Source: Rhyzopertha dominica
Taxonomy: Eukaryota; Arthropoda; Insecta; Coleoptera; Bostrichidae
Direction of reading: 5' to 3'
Assembly: GCA_025024175.1 (NCBI GenBank)
Contig: QCXZ01000001.1
Span: 14,880,001 to 14,944,000 of the forward strand
DNA: 64,000 nt
Numbering within the stretch: the first letter of the stretch is position 1; every line of letters starts with the position of its first letter. A program made the position numbers and the translations under genes. The notes below the pieces were generated by a model. It ran no database searches, had not been told where the DNA came from, and worked only from the letters and a program-made list of their open reading frames with translations. Positions 12,405-22,929 of the stretch are shown here, piece by piece.

Positions 12405-13237
12405 ATCTATTACCTCCCTTCTGACACTAGTCAGGAATGTTGATTTTGGCCCAACATTCATCACCTCGAGCCTGGAGATGGCTACTTATTCTGAAATCGC
12501 CCGTTCCCTCTGGTTCGCTGCTGCCGCACACAATGTAATGGGCATTTGCATCACACCAAACCACNCTAACTGGCATATTGTTGTTCTACTCCATTCAGCC
12601 AGCTCAGAAAATTTTTGTGAGGATGGCAGAGTAGGTGAGTAGTAAGGTAGATAGGCCGAGGCCACAACAATGTCCGTCAGACCTGATCCATCTTTTAATT
12701 GACATATTACCGCTACAATGTCTCTTCCAATGAAGCACGCGTATGCTTTTGGCAGCAAGCATGCAAGCTCTCGGTCTTTCATCCGACAGTACCTGAAAAA
12801 CAGAAAAGTTTTTGCTGTTCAAACCTCCCACTAAGCCTTTATAAACCCAAGGCTCTTGAATTAAAGCAAAGCTTGTGTCCATTGCATTCAAGNGCCGTTC
12901 TAAAAGACTGGACGCCTCATAGATGCGATGCAGCTTAATCTGTAATATATGTTTATAAGTAATATTAATAGATATGTTACTTGTTGNAGTATTCAACAAG
13001 ATCTATAACGTGNTGGATTACTTTTGAGCTTTAGTATAAATCCCTTCATACAACCGAAGACAACAAAATTTTTTGACATGGACACGTCTTTCTTCTCGTT
13101 TTTGAGTGCATTCCATGCCTGACTATCTTTGGGCAGTGCCATCTAACGGTGCCAATAGGTATATGCAGAGTATTAGGGTAAAGTATTAAGTAGCGAAAGC
13201 TAGAGTTTGCACTGTATTACTCCTGCAATAATAAAGA

Positions 13238-13238
<1 letters not shown>

Positions 13239-13269
<31 letters not shown>
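13239..13269 (+). repeat. (ATT)n microsatellite after an AATAAA-like LINE tail
   Basis: About ten ATT units follow GCAATAATAAAGAC. The arrangement resembles the simple-repeat 3' tail of a plus-strand LINE whose body (about 13080-13238) is too decayed to identify. Confidence 0.7.
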
Positions 13270-13270
<1 letters not shown>

Positions 13271-13454
13271 ATAGATAGTAAATAGATACCTACCTCATTA
13301 CGGACACGAAGATCGCATATCTATAATTTTCATGCGTTAATGTTTACATTTGAGGAACACATAAAAATAATTATAAATATTGGTTTAGGCTTTCGCGGCC
13401 AAGGTTTGTAGAAAACTGTGTTATCGGGCTTTCTGGCCGTCGTCGGTTGGGTGT

Positions 13455-13500
13455 CGTCCCTGACGTTTCACCGGTTCGAGTGAGCGGCATCCTCAGAGGT
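13455..13500 (-). ncRNA. Hammerhead-ribozyme-like core in left Penelope arm
   Basis: The inverted counterpart of the right-arm motif, with CTGAGGA at 13496-13490 and GAAACGTC conserved. One side of stem II is changed (CCGCT in place of CCGGT), which weakens the helix against the unchanged ACCGG. Confidence 0.45.
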
Positions 13501-13627
13501 CTGACAGATACCTGAACCGGACCTCAAATCATCACCCTCCACAAGAACGAGGTATAGTTGACACAGCATGCCCGGAAAATATGCACTCCGGACTTTCTGA
13601 ACGTTCCGAGCCTATGGGTAAAGCGCC

Positions 13628-14121
13628 GTGGAAATAAAAAATGCCATAGATCCTAGATTTAAAGATACTGAAATGGAAAGCTCAGCACCTTCAGAGATAG
13701 GAAAGGCTTTCTTGCCTTATATACCGCAGGTGACCGATCGGATTGGCAGACTCTTCGAAAAACTTTGTATAAAGACAATCTTCAAGCTCACACAAAAAGT
13801 ACACCAGGCCCTAAGATCGGCCACAGACAAAGAGACCCGGTTTCGACATCAGGTGTTTATCCCATCCCATGCGCATGCGGGAAGGTGTACAATGGGACTA
13901 CTAAAAGATCGATCAAGACAAGATTGAATGAACATAAAAGTAATTGTCGACTAGGACATATTCAAAAATCTGCAGTAGCTGAACATGCGCTCGACAGCGG
14001 ACACCATGAAATACTGTTCGAGGATACGCTAGTACTTGCTTCGACCGCCGGGTATCATTGTCGACTAGTCCGGGAAGCCATAGAGATCGAAAAACACAAG
14101 GACAACTTTAACCGGCAATAG
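13628..14121 (+). pseudogene. Penelope GIY-YIG endonuclease fragment, frameshifted
   Basis: The first frame (13628 to about 13850) reads AFLPYIPQVTDRIGRLFEKL and KTIFKLTQKVHQALRSATDK, the linker that follows the Penelope RT. A shift near 13830-13860 moves to a second frame: GVYPIPCACGKVYNGTTKRS (GIY-YIG core with the CxC of the element family), RLNEHKSNCRLG, SAVAEHALDSGHH, REAIEIEKHKDNFNR and a stop at 14121. The canonical Tyr of the second motif half reads VYNG in place of VYIG. Order and motifs make the assignment firm; the frameshift and absent RT make it a pseudogene. Confidence 0.85.
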
Positions 14122-14300
14122 GAAACTCTTAAACTAAGCAAAGCCTGGCTACCGGCACTTGCTAAAACCAAGAAACGAACAGGCACTGATAAGGGACCAT
14201 CACGGCATCAATACGGTTTATGCGCGAGATCTGAGTAAGCAACACAACGTCAGTTTGACAGTTTACCACAGAAGTCGAATCAAGACAGAAGCACTTACAG

Positions 14301-14345
14301 ACCTCTGAGGATGCCGGTCACTCGAACCGGTGAAACGTCAGGGAC
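14301..14345 (+). ncRNA. Hammerhead-ribozyme-like core in right Penelope arm
   Basis: CTGAGGA (14305-14311), stem II GCCGGT/ACCGGT with loop CACTCGA, then GAAA (14332-14335) and GTC (14337-14339). The remaining AC/GT stem III has no loop and is self-complementary (ACGT), as described for Penelope ribozymes thought to act as dimers. ACCT before the core can pair with AGGG after GTC to form a short stem I. Motif-level evidence only. Confidence 0.55.
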
Positions 14346-14399
14346 AACACCCAACCGACGACGGCCAGAAAGCCCGATAACACAGTTTTCTACAAAAAT

Positions 14400-16300
14400 A
14401 ATTATGTCGAATAAGTGCAAAATTCCAGATTGCACTAAGGTAACGGCTTATGCTGGTTAGGATGCACATATCCTACCTTCACATAATTAGGTAAAACTCT
14501 TAATATTTGTGAAAGACATTTCAAACAATCAGCGAAATGTAAACTATAGCCTAATCTGAAAGTACTGAACCAATAACGTGCGAGCATTACCGCATTAACG
14601 CCATATCCTTTTCTCCAATCCTTCAGACGCGTTGACCTTAATATTACGAGTGTATACATTCAGCCGTCCAACAATATTTTTGCAATTTTCTTTCTGAAGA
14701 ATGTGGTACGATTCAAGATTCTTGCAACTTATTTTTTAAATGTGTACATTAAAATTCTATAATTTTTGCTTGAATAATATAGGTATATTATATGGTATAA
14801 TTGTTAACCTAAAATGTGAACTACTACTAATTGAAAAATAATTCGGCAAATTTATTACTATGAGTTTAATTATTATAAAGACAAAGCACTATCATTCCCA
14901 CACAACATAATAACCACCAAAAATGATCATTTTCTTTGATCTGGGTATATTTGATAGCTGATATTTAAATTTTTTGCAAGCAGGTTCGATACAATCATTT
15001 AGAGCTCAAATGGGGTCAGCTTAATTATATTTTAATTTTGCAACGGACATTTCTTTTACTCATTTACTTAATCACTTAACCTTCTCTAAATAAAGCAAAA
15101 CGTATTTTTCAAATATCTCCTATATAGGTTCTATCTCACTTGCAATTTTGTTGAAGTATGCTCGCATGCTCTGTCTAAATGTAATATGTTCTAAAAATCA
15201 TAAATTTTGTTTACCGTTTATTTAGAGAGAAACCGAATTTCCTAAATATTTCCCTACCATTGGGACATTAGGTGGTGTCTCGTCCGTAATTGGTTTAAAT
15301 CCTACTAAAAATACTCGAGCTAATACTGTAAATCACAATGATCAAACGTTGTTTCTGTATTCATAGATGGTAAGTGAATATGTAGTAAATTGACTTTTTT
15401 GTTAAATTGAGTACCAGCGTCAAGCAATATCGTATACTCAAGGAGTTTTTTATAATAATCTATGATTTCAATTTATCAGTATTCGACTCTTTTAGAACAC
15501 TGGGTGAATTTCCAAGCTTAACATGTCAACAAAATTTTTGTTGTATCTCATAATTAGATATAGATAACGCAGCTAAATATACGTTTGGTAGTTCAGTTTT
15601 CTTTTGATTTGTCGTAGATACAATCTGCAATCTAGAAATGTAATTATTCCAGTAACTTATATTTTTCAAACATTTAGCTGATTGCCTGACACACTTTACT
15701 TTAAAATTACAATTTTAAGCAACTCTAGTAGTGGAGTTTTTGAACTTTATAAATTGCTCGGCTAACAGTTTTCAAAACAAATTCTCTAAGTCAGCAGAAA
15801 AACTATGCAAACATCCTATGTTAGGTTTCAACTTAGATCCTTTTTAAAAAACGGCACATGATACATTCAGTCGCAATAAATCCAGCACTTTGTTTGGAAA
15901 ACATCGCCATATTAGTAATGTCAAATCGCAGTAAAATTCACGCATTTATAATGCACATAAATATGCATAATATATGATGCAGATGAGACTGTTACAACAT
16001 AACGTCAGCATTCGCACACCTAATGTAATAATTTGTGGTCGGTTATGTTACTATGGCGGAAAAGCTAGCTACACTTTCTCGCTTTCGTTTTATTCGGTAT
16101 CATTTCACCAGCAGAATCTAACGGCTACATTACAAAACAGACCACTTTATCAAAGTTGCGTTCCTGCCGAATAAAAACTTTACTGATACCGCGCGTGTTA
16201 TTCCATGGTTACTTCAAGTCGTGCATGCGTATTATAGAAACAAAACACTCCAGACTGATTTTTAATAATTAGTCGATAAGGTTGCTCCCGGTCTGCCCCA
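14400..16300. other. AT-rich spacer upstream of the distal first-exon candidate
   Basis: No exon or element ends were recognised. The stretch GTGAAAGACATTTCAAACAATCAG (seen at about 14506-14530) recurs with changes at about 32327-32355, followed in both by CCAATAAC and GCGAGCATTA, so 14500-14650 and 32300-32490 are two copies of one unnamed repeat. Confidence 0.45.
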
Positions 16301-16410
16301 TCTTACCCGGCTGACAGAAAACTCATTAAATGTTCGGTTTACGATTGGTTCGGTACTAGTAGGTATAGTGCGTCGATCAACCACATAGTACTGCGTTTAG
16401 AGCGTTCGCC

Positions 16411-16447
16411 ATGGGGGAAGTGATTATGAAGAAGTTGAGCCCTGTTG
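16411..16447 (+). CDS. Candidate distal first coding exon of gene 1 (12 codons)
   Basis: An ATG in good context (CGCC before ATGG) opens 12 codons, MGEVIMKKLSPV, plus one base, then a strong GTAAGT donor at 16448. The phase-1 end fits the 41571 acceptor and would give a 320-aa protein, with a 25-kb intron between. The surrounding 16300-16450 is less AT-rich than its neighbours, and an inverted CCAAT box (GATTGG) lies at about 16344. It may be an alternative promoter of gene 1, the start of another gene, or chance. Confidence 0.4.
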
Positions 16448-16449
16448 GT

Positions 16450-19160
16450 AAGTCAATAGTAATAATTTGTGATCAATGAAATCGAGGTTGAAAAATCGCG
16501 AATATTCTCTGTTACTAATCATTGCTTTTACAGAACTATGCCTTATTAATATTTATGGGTGTAGGCCACTTAAGCAATTTGCTGTTTAAGTTAATAGTAG
16601 ATTACCTATCAGGTGTTTAAAAAATATTTATTAAAAGGCACGGCAACATAGACTCCAACCTCTCGGATATTTGTGATATTTTTTCGCAAGGGTCGTAATC
16701 TTTATTTACTTTCTAGAGGTCTAACGAATTGTACAGTACCTATAGTTATACAATTATCGTATATAGATATGGACGTATTTTTAATGCTTTACAATAATGG
16801 GTTATAAACCTGAATTTTCATTGAATTTTATATGGTATTAAAAACTATATCTAAAATCACAACTATAACTAACAACTAGGCCATTAAACCATGGAGTGCT
16901 TGGTCGGTACTCTTTGTTTCTGTTTTATCAAGGCATTGAAAAGCTATTTATTATGTTTAATATTTTTCATTCAATAACATTACACACAGAACTGTTTTCC
17001 AGATGTTATTCATATAAAGCTTTATTAGGCACCTACTCTACTCGAGTAACATAATTAAGTGCCAATTTTGAATGAAAAGCCAAGTAGTTAACTTAAAGGA
17101 TTGCTGTAAATTGTTTTCTAAACATTGGCACTCTATTAGGATACCTACTTTTTATATTTGATCAATGGCATTATAAAAGACATGTTGGTACTGGAAACTG
17201 TATAAAACGTGGAACCACCAATCTGATACTGCAAAACCTGCTACATATATGCGGGTAGTAAGATAAATATTTATAATAAACGAATATGTTTTGATTTTTT
17301 ACATATAGCCAACTTGGTAGAATTTAATTGTTTTCTGGTTATTTCATCTTGTATATAAATAGCTTAGCGAATGAAATATAGACGACTATAGAATATATTA
17401 TATATAAATTAAAGTAAGTATAACTTGTGTTATACTTACTGCTTTCTTGCTTTGCTACAGTACAGTTTCTTTCAAATAAACTTAAATAAAGTTACTATTA
17501 ATATACAATAGTTATACAAAATAACAGCACATAATTTTCTAAAATAGACTTGCAATGCTCATTATTTGTACACCTTATAAAAGAATTTGACCCCTAAACT
17601 TGGGTTTCGTGGACTTCTGCTTTAATAAGCCACTACCTATGCAAACAGTAAAACTCGATAAAAATCTCTTTTCAAAATTTTTTCACCGAATTACAAATCC
17701 TGTTTCCCATCAATATTTAGCACGTATGTAATATATTTCTACAAACCTACCACTACTTTCTCCATAAAATTATATTCATTTTTACACTTTTGAAGAGAAA
17801 AACTAAACCGAATATTTCTAATCCTTTTGAACCCTATTTATGTGTTATATAAAATATACTTATATATCTATATAACTTACTGCTTGTGTACATATCTACT
17901 TTTTGTACAGTTCCCTCGGATGAACAGTGTTTTAAATTTTATGAGGTGCTGATTGAAACGTGAGGCAAATATACTAAGTTAAGTAAGCTGTTGTGTAGGC
18001 GGTAAAAGCGTTTTAAGCGCCCAAGGGGTTTACACTTTAGGTAAACAAACAAGCGGAGCTATACAGATTTAAAGTAGCCGTATGTAGGTACCGGTACTGA
18101 AAGTGTATTCTTTAGACAAATATGTTATAAATATCTGTCCGAAATTAGATTTTTTATAGGTATGGTGGAGCATTATGTAAAATAATTTTATGAAACAAAC
18201 TATATAAAACTTCTTTTTTGTTTCTATTTCAGAAAGCGGCTGATATAATTTTGAAAATGATCTATCAAGAAAAAAGAATTTTCGTGTGACTTCCAAATTT
18301 TTAGCAGATGTTACAATTTCTTAGACACCTTTGTTCAACTTTATATCAAGTTAGGCGATGGTGCTTTTGCATGCAGGTTATATGAGTCGATGCAAAATAG
18401 ATTACTTCCCTTAGGCTTCAGTCAAGTCAGTAGTTATGATATCTTTCATTGCACGAATATTCTGTTCATTGAGATAAAAAGATATGCATTCATCTATATA
18501 CAATAGCAGCTTTCCGTGCTTAACCTCTAAACTTACCGCCGCAGTGTACAGGGGATCCACTATTGACCCTCGTGACACACTACAAGATATATTGCACGGT
18601 TCTAATAAACCGAGGGGTCAGGTCTTAGCCTGCAAACCACTCCTCTATGCTACATATAGTTTCCTCATTTGTAAATAATCTTTTCCTTTTAAATGTTCTT
18701 GGAACAAAGAATTGTCTAATGGCTTTAAGCGCGAAGAATAATTTTGCAAAATTCCAAAAAGAACTGCTTTGACAAGTACTCCGAGGCGTTTTTTCTGCAA
18801 ATCATTTATCACGATCATCGCATATTTAATACAGAACCTGTCCCTGCAAATTTTTTATAGCGACTTGTTTTGTCATGAAAACTCAGAGTGCTTCCTCTCT
18901 ACGCCTTGCTCTTTAATCTTCAGATTGCAGTGTTGGACTCACATTTCAAAAATGGTAAGAAATCAGTAGATACTGTGGGTTTAAAGCATCTTCTTCAGAG
19001 CAGATGCGAATTTGCTTTGCTTTCGGCAACTGCGCTTCTGATCAACATTCAAGCTTGTCAGAATCCATTTTTCTCAAAAGTGTTTTTGAAACACACCATC
19101 ACAGAAAATGCGTGATCTTTCTACAATACGCTTCAGCCTACCGTTTCCTCTATCTTATAA
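16450..19160. other. Spacer (or first intron of gene 1), nothing coding recognised
   Basis: Apart from the hairpin at 17413 no structure was identified. Several frames of 64-108 codons at 18484-19330 show no motif and no splice context. Confidence 0.4.
17413..17440. repeat. Perfect 12-bp hairpin, 4-nt loop
   Basis: AGTAAGTATAAC (17413-17424), loop TTGT, then GTTATACTTACT (17429-17440). Too short for an animal pre-miRNA by itself. Confidence 0.8.
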
Positions 19161-19170
19161 ATTACACTGC

Positions 19171-19563
19171 TGTACAAAAAAAAATTTCGTTTTTTGTCCT
19201 AAAGTTTATTTCTTTTGTTATGTGCAAAAATGAAGAAAAAAGAACTTCTTTTCTTATAAAGTTTGCTTTTGTAATAGTTATAATAGTAATACTCATTTCG
19301 AGTTTTTATAATTCATTTTGTTACATTTAAAAACCCCGCGNGATAAAAGTGGGGTTTTTACATCCACACAGNGCCTCNAGATGGCACTTGAGTGATAAAC
19401 AGTCAGGTGTTTTGTTACAAGTTTAGAAAAAAAATCGTTTTTTGTCCTGATGTTCATTTTATGATTTTCCTGTTTGTTATAAGCAAAAATGAAGAAAAAA
19501 TTTATTATTATTTATTTATAATAAAGTTTGCTTTTGTGATAGTTATAATAATAATATCGATCG
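19171..19563 (+). repeat. Direct duplication of about 130 bp, plus a C4/G4 hairpin between
   Basis: Unit 1 (19171-19300) and unit 2 (19418-19563) share TCGTTTTTTGTCCT, GCAAAAATGAAGAAAAAA and AAAGTTTGCTTTTGT followed by ATAGTTATAAT. Between them TAAAAACCCC (19328-19337) pairs with GGGGTTTTTA (19351-19360). Both units have an open frame ending in a hydrophobic IKFAFVIVII stretch, but no known protein was recognised. Three N lie between the units. Confidence 0.6.
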
Positions 19564-19655
19564 TGGCTTATGAGAACAAAATTATGAGTGGGGAAGCAAA
19601 ATGTAAAAAAAATTTGAGTCTAGTGTTGAAACGGAAAATGTGCTAGTAGTGCCTT

Positions 19656-20045
19656 TGCCCATTAAGTTAGGGTTAAGAGCGTTCCACAGTCAAATGCATG
19701 AGTAAATTTAAATGTTTTATGATATATTTTTATTCATATTTATTACTTCTCGGAAAAATATTAAACGTAGCTCCATAGACTTATTATACCTTAAAGTGTT
19801 CCAAAAATTTCAACAAATTTTTCCTGTAAATAAACGAGTAATATAGTTTTTCCAAGCGACGTGCATATTATCATTATACTCGTTTATTTACAGGGAAATT
19901 TAGTTGAAATTTTGGGAACAGCTTTAGATATAATTAGTCAATGGAGCTATGTTTCATTTTTTGGGAAAAGTAAATATGAACTAAAATATTACATAAATTT
20001 ACTTATGCATTTGGACGCTCTTAATGAAACAATTTGTGAACCAAG
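19656..20045. repeat. Imperfect fold-back, arms about 180 bp
   Basis: CCAAAAATTTCAACAAATTT and CGTTTATTTACAGG-type sequences at 19800-19845 reappear inverted at 19875-19921. The symmetry continues outward through AGCTCCAT/ATGGAGCT, ACTTCTC, CAAATGCAT (19700)/ATGCATTTG (20005) and AAGAGCG/CGCTCTT. The right arm runs into the pseudogene at 20024, so one arm may be an inverted copy of that element's 5' part. Confidence 0.7.
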
Positions 20046-20529
20046 TGGATGAAAAGTCAAAAGCTTTTGTATTTTTTAAAAAGTTTTTTCCTAAGTTATT
20101 AGAAGCAAAGATTAAAGCTGAAGTTTTTGTTGTTACACGAATTAAAGAAAATTTTATTGGTGAAAAATTTCCAAACTGGCTTAATAAAGCTAAAAAAAGC
20201 AAGCTGCAACAGTTTTAAAGCAGTAGTCTCTGGATTTTTAGGAAATAATAAAGCTGAAAATTAGCAAAAACTGGTTGAAAATATGTTAAGAAACTTCAAG
20301 TAGGATGTCTTTAAAAGTGCATATACTACATGCTCATTTAGATAAATTCAAAAATAATATGGGGGTGTATTTAGAAGAGGNAGGTGAACTTTTCCATCGA
20401 AATACTATGAACTTCGAACAACGTTATGAAGGCCAATTCGATGAAAATATGATGGGACACTATATTAGGGGTTTATTAATAAAAAGTACTTATAAACATA
20501 AAAGAAAAAGTAAAACTGTGCACTTTTAA
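20024..20529 (+). pseudogene. Fragment of an uncharacterised mobile-element-associated protein family
   Basis: One frame from 20024 reads FFPKLLEAKIKAEVFVVTRI and then KFPNWLNKAKKS. After a shift at about 20205 comes AVVSGFLGNNKAEN, stop, QKLVENMLRNFK, and from 20305 MSLKVHILHAHLDKFKNNMG, EEXGELFHRNTMNFEQRYEG, ENMMGHYI and a basic tail. I recall many near-identical insect and cnidarian predicted proteins with FPKLSEAK and GERFHQD motifs, with no assigned function. GELFHRN is a decayed form of GERFHQD. Frameshifts and a stop mark it as broken. What the intact protein does is unknown to me. Confidence 0.55.
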
Positions 20530-22175
20530 ATTGTTATTCCCTTTTTTAAGCTATTTTGATAGTAAAAATTAATAAAAATAATAGAGAAATTAAAAGAAAA
20601 ATAAATTTAAAAAATTAATGTTACTGATTTTTAAAAATATCTTTTAAACTTTCTCCTGGACACAAAAGCAAACTTTTTCATGCCACTTATTTTTTTTCCG
20701 TTAAACTATGATCTGATCTATCAAAATTTTAATACTCTCACATCAATTTCAAATGTCATGTCGACCGGTGTTATATTATGAAGCGCATCTGGATGCTTGC
20801 CGAAACTGGTCATCCACAGCGATGCTGATCACATTTGGGCTTGTGGTATCAATAAAAATTCTTGGCCGTTTAACCCAAAGCTCTGTTTTTCAAAATCAAT
20901 TATTCCGACTTGCCTTGTAATTATGAAATAGCAACCATGTTTAACTTTTTTGCTAAAAACAGGCCAATTAAATACCTATAACTGCTCAAACACATCATAG
21001 CAATATAAATACCGTTCAAAGGTAATTACCTACTATTACAATTATAAAATGGGCCGATTTTGCTCTTAGCATACAAAATATGTACAACAAATCTCTTTTC
21101 TTGACAAGTAACCACAATTTTTCACTTTTTAATTTTGAATTATTGCATTGCCGTGCATGTATAAGTATGCATAAGTGGTTGTTGTCCTTATACTTTATAC
21201 CTACGTAAGAGTACATCCGATCATGTTTGCATAATTTTCTTGACATACACAAATGTCCTTGACATCATTTGTTTCATAAGTGGACAACACTTTGTTATTG
21301 TCTTAAAATGGTGTAGGTATTTTCTAAATCCGCTGTCATTTGAAATTAAAAGAATTCTAACTGTCTAATCTTAAATAAACTAACTGTTTTATGTGCAGCA
21401 CCACTTTCTTATTCTAATTTTAGAAGCCATGATTTTCCTTTTAATGAAAACAATGTAGGAAAATTTTCAGCTGTACGAAAATGACAATTACACGTTTGGT
21501 TGTTTTCGCCACCTAACCCAAACGACGTTGACCTCTATTTAATATGGAATTAACACAGTTTTGAGGTAGTTAATTATTGGCTATTAAAGTTATCGCAATA
21601 TCAAATTGTACATGAAATAAAGTTAGGTTCTGGCATAGACAGATTTAATAAGTAAGCACGCACACTTCAGTAGCACATCAAAATTTTCACTGAAGTGTAC
21701 CTTTGTTTCTTTATATACATGTGTGGATTCTCTTGATTTATACTAAAGCAGACACAGTTTCCAATTAACTATTTCTTCTGAGCATCTTTTGAATTTCTTA
21801 AAAAGTTCATGGTTATCAGACGTCGGTACTTTTTATTGTACAAAGTAGTATGAATATAAAAGTTGGATAAAACGATGTCCCCAATCAGATGGCATTCCAT
21901 TTTGCAACTAAGTTTCCATTTCGAAATATGACATTAACTTGCCTTTTTTATATACAAATCATAATTGGCTATGGCCTAAAAGGATCGCAATCTTTTAAGC
22001 TTCCCGGCGATGCTAATCTTAATATAATTGTTTAAAAAATGTAGGAGTTATGGCCACTTCTCTGTTTCATCCTGATACTAAGGTAGTTAGTTTCGTGGAC
22101 AAATGAAAACAAAAGTGTCAATCCTTCATACATTTACTTAAGAAAGCAGTTTTTTTAATGAATTGTTTATACTTG
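20530..22175. other. AT-rich spacer, nothing recognised
   Basis: No exon, RNA gene or element boundary was recognised in this stretch. Confidence 0.4.
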
Positions 22176-22179
22176 GAAA

Positions 22180-22920
22180 AGCGCGATATGGTCGAGTGTC
22201 ACATACGGTGTAATTTAAACGCTGTCAAAGCAGTACAAGAATATTTTGAACATCACTTGATACCGCCAGTTTTCTTTGCGTATGTTTAAGAGATTGTATG
22301 ATAATTTGGAAATTTATGGTTCCTTCGGTAAACCAAAGGGCACTTCAAATCAAATAAAATAATGGATTGCAGAAACAAATGTATATTAGCTTGCGTATTT
22401 CAAAATCCATCGGTTTCAACGAAGCAAGTTGTGACAGACGCAGAAACATCACGCTCACATAACAAGAGTGTTAAGAAAGTACGCATTTTATCCGTACAAA
22501 TGTATCAGTGTCACAAACTCTGCATACTGATGATTGCGAGAGTCACACAGAATTCTGCTGTGGGTGATTTATGAATATATGTGGAGGCGATCCACAATTT
22601 TCATTAAAAGGTCTATGGGGTGACGAAACACGATTTGCAAATTCCTAACATATTCAATAGGCATAACGAAGATTTCTCGATGCATGAAAACCCCCATCAT
22701 GTTGAGAAGTGTTGAGATATGTTGGATGAACTGAACTTAGAGACACGCACAATACTTCAATGCCTTCAACATGACGGAGCACCTCCTCACAATATGAAGG
22801 AAGTGCAAAATTGTTTAAATAACGTTTTTCCCAACTCCTGGGTCGGAAGAAAAGGGCCAGTTCTATAATCTTTCTCAATCGCCCTGATCTTTCTGTTTTA
22901 GATTTTTTATACGGGCAACA
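22180..22920 (+). pseudogene. Decayed Tc1/mariner-related transposase (GAPPH family), nearly full span
   Basis: Plus strand, with frameshifts: MVECHIRCNLNAVKAVQEYF (N-terminal helix-turn-helix start), YGSFG, NPSVSTKQVV, KKVRILSVQMYQCHKL, DDCESHTEFC, DETRFAN (first catalytic Asp), NRHNEDFSMHENPHHV, LQHDGAPPHNMKEVQ (second Asp), NVFPNSWVGRKGPV and a damaged tail. This is the order of a complete insect DDE transposase, with a large part between the first Asp and QHDGA deleted. It has many stops, so it is a fossil. Confidence 0.72.
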
Positions 22921-22929
22921 ATATTAAAA

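Larger units (their letters stand above)
11340..13000 (-). pseudogene. R1/I-like LINE remnant: endonuclease, linker and RNase H pieces
   Basis: Minus strand. The AP-endonuclease domain at 12999-12420 reads LINLHRIYEASSLLER-like, then TSFALIQEPWVYKG, FQVLSDERPRAC, DIVVASAYLPYYSP and, after a frameshift, DANAHYIV. It ends LEVMNVGPKSTFLTSVRREVID. The linker at about 11900-11570 (SLSDYGYI ... PWWN ... RKETRKMFNRA) follows. It joins directly to an RNase H-like start (LNLPLGEYPSIFQAKIYAILTCAHENL), so the RT is deleted. A 213-bp insertion splits the EN domain. Three N fall in this remnant. The domain set EN-RT-RNase H is known for I and R1-like groups; the exact clade is inferred. Confidence 0.7.
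13405..14396 (+). mobile_element. Truncated Penelope-like element with inverted terminal arms
   Basis: Two 99-bp arms (13405-13503 and 14298-14396) are inverted near-identical copies enclosing a plus-strand fragment of a Penelope polyprotein. Penelope elements characteristically carry a GIY-YIG endonuclease after the RT and have pseudo-LTRs that can be inverted. The RT is entirely missing here, so this copy is non-autonomous and dead. The arms carry hammerhead-like motifs. Confidence 0.85.

Noticed and set aside
12699..12938. 79-codon plus-strand frame
   Set aside because: Antisense to the LINE endonuclease, which matches on the minus strand.
17413..17440. Pre-miRNA
   Set aside because: Stem of 12 bp with a 4-nt loop is too short for Drosha/Dicer processing.
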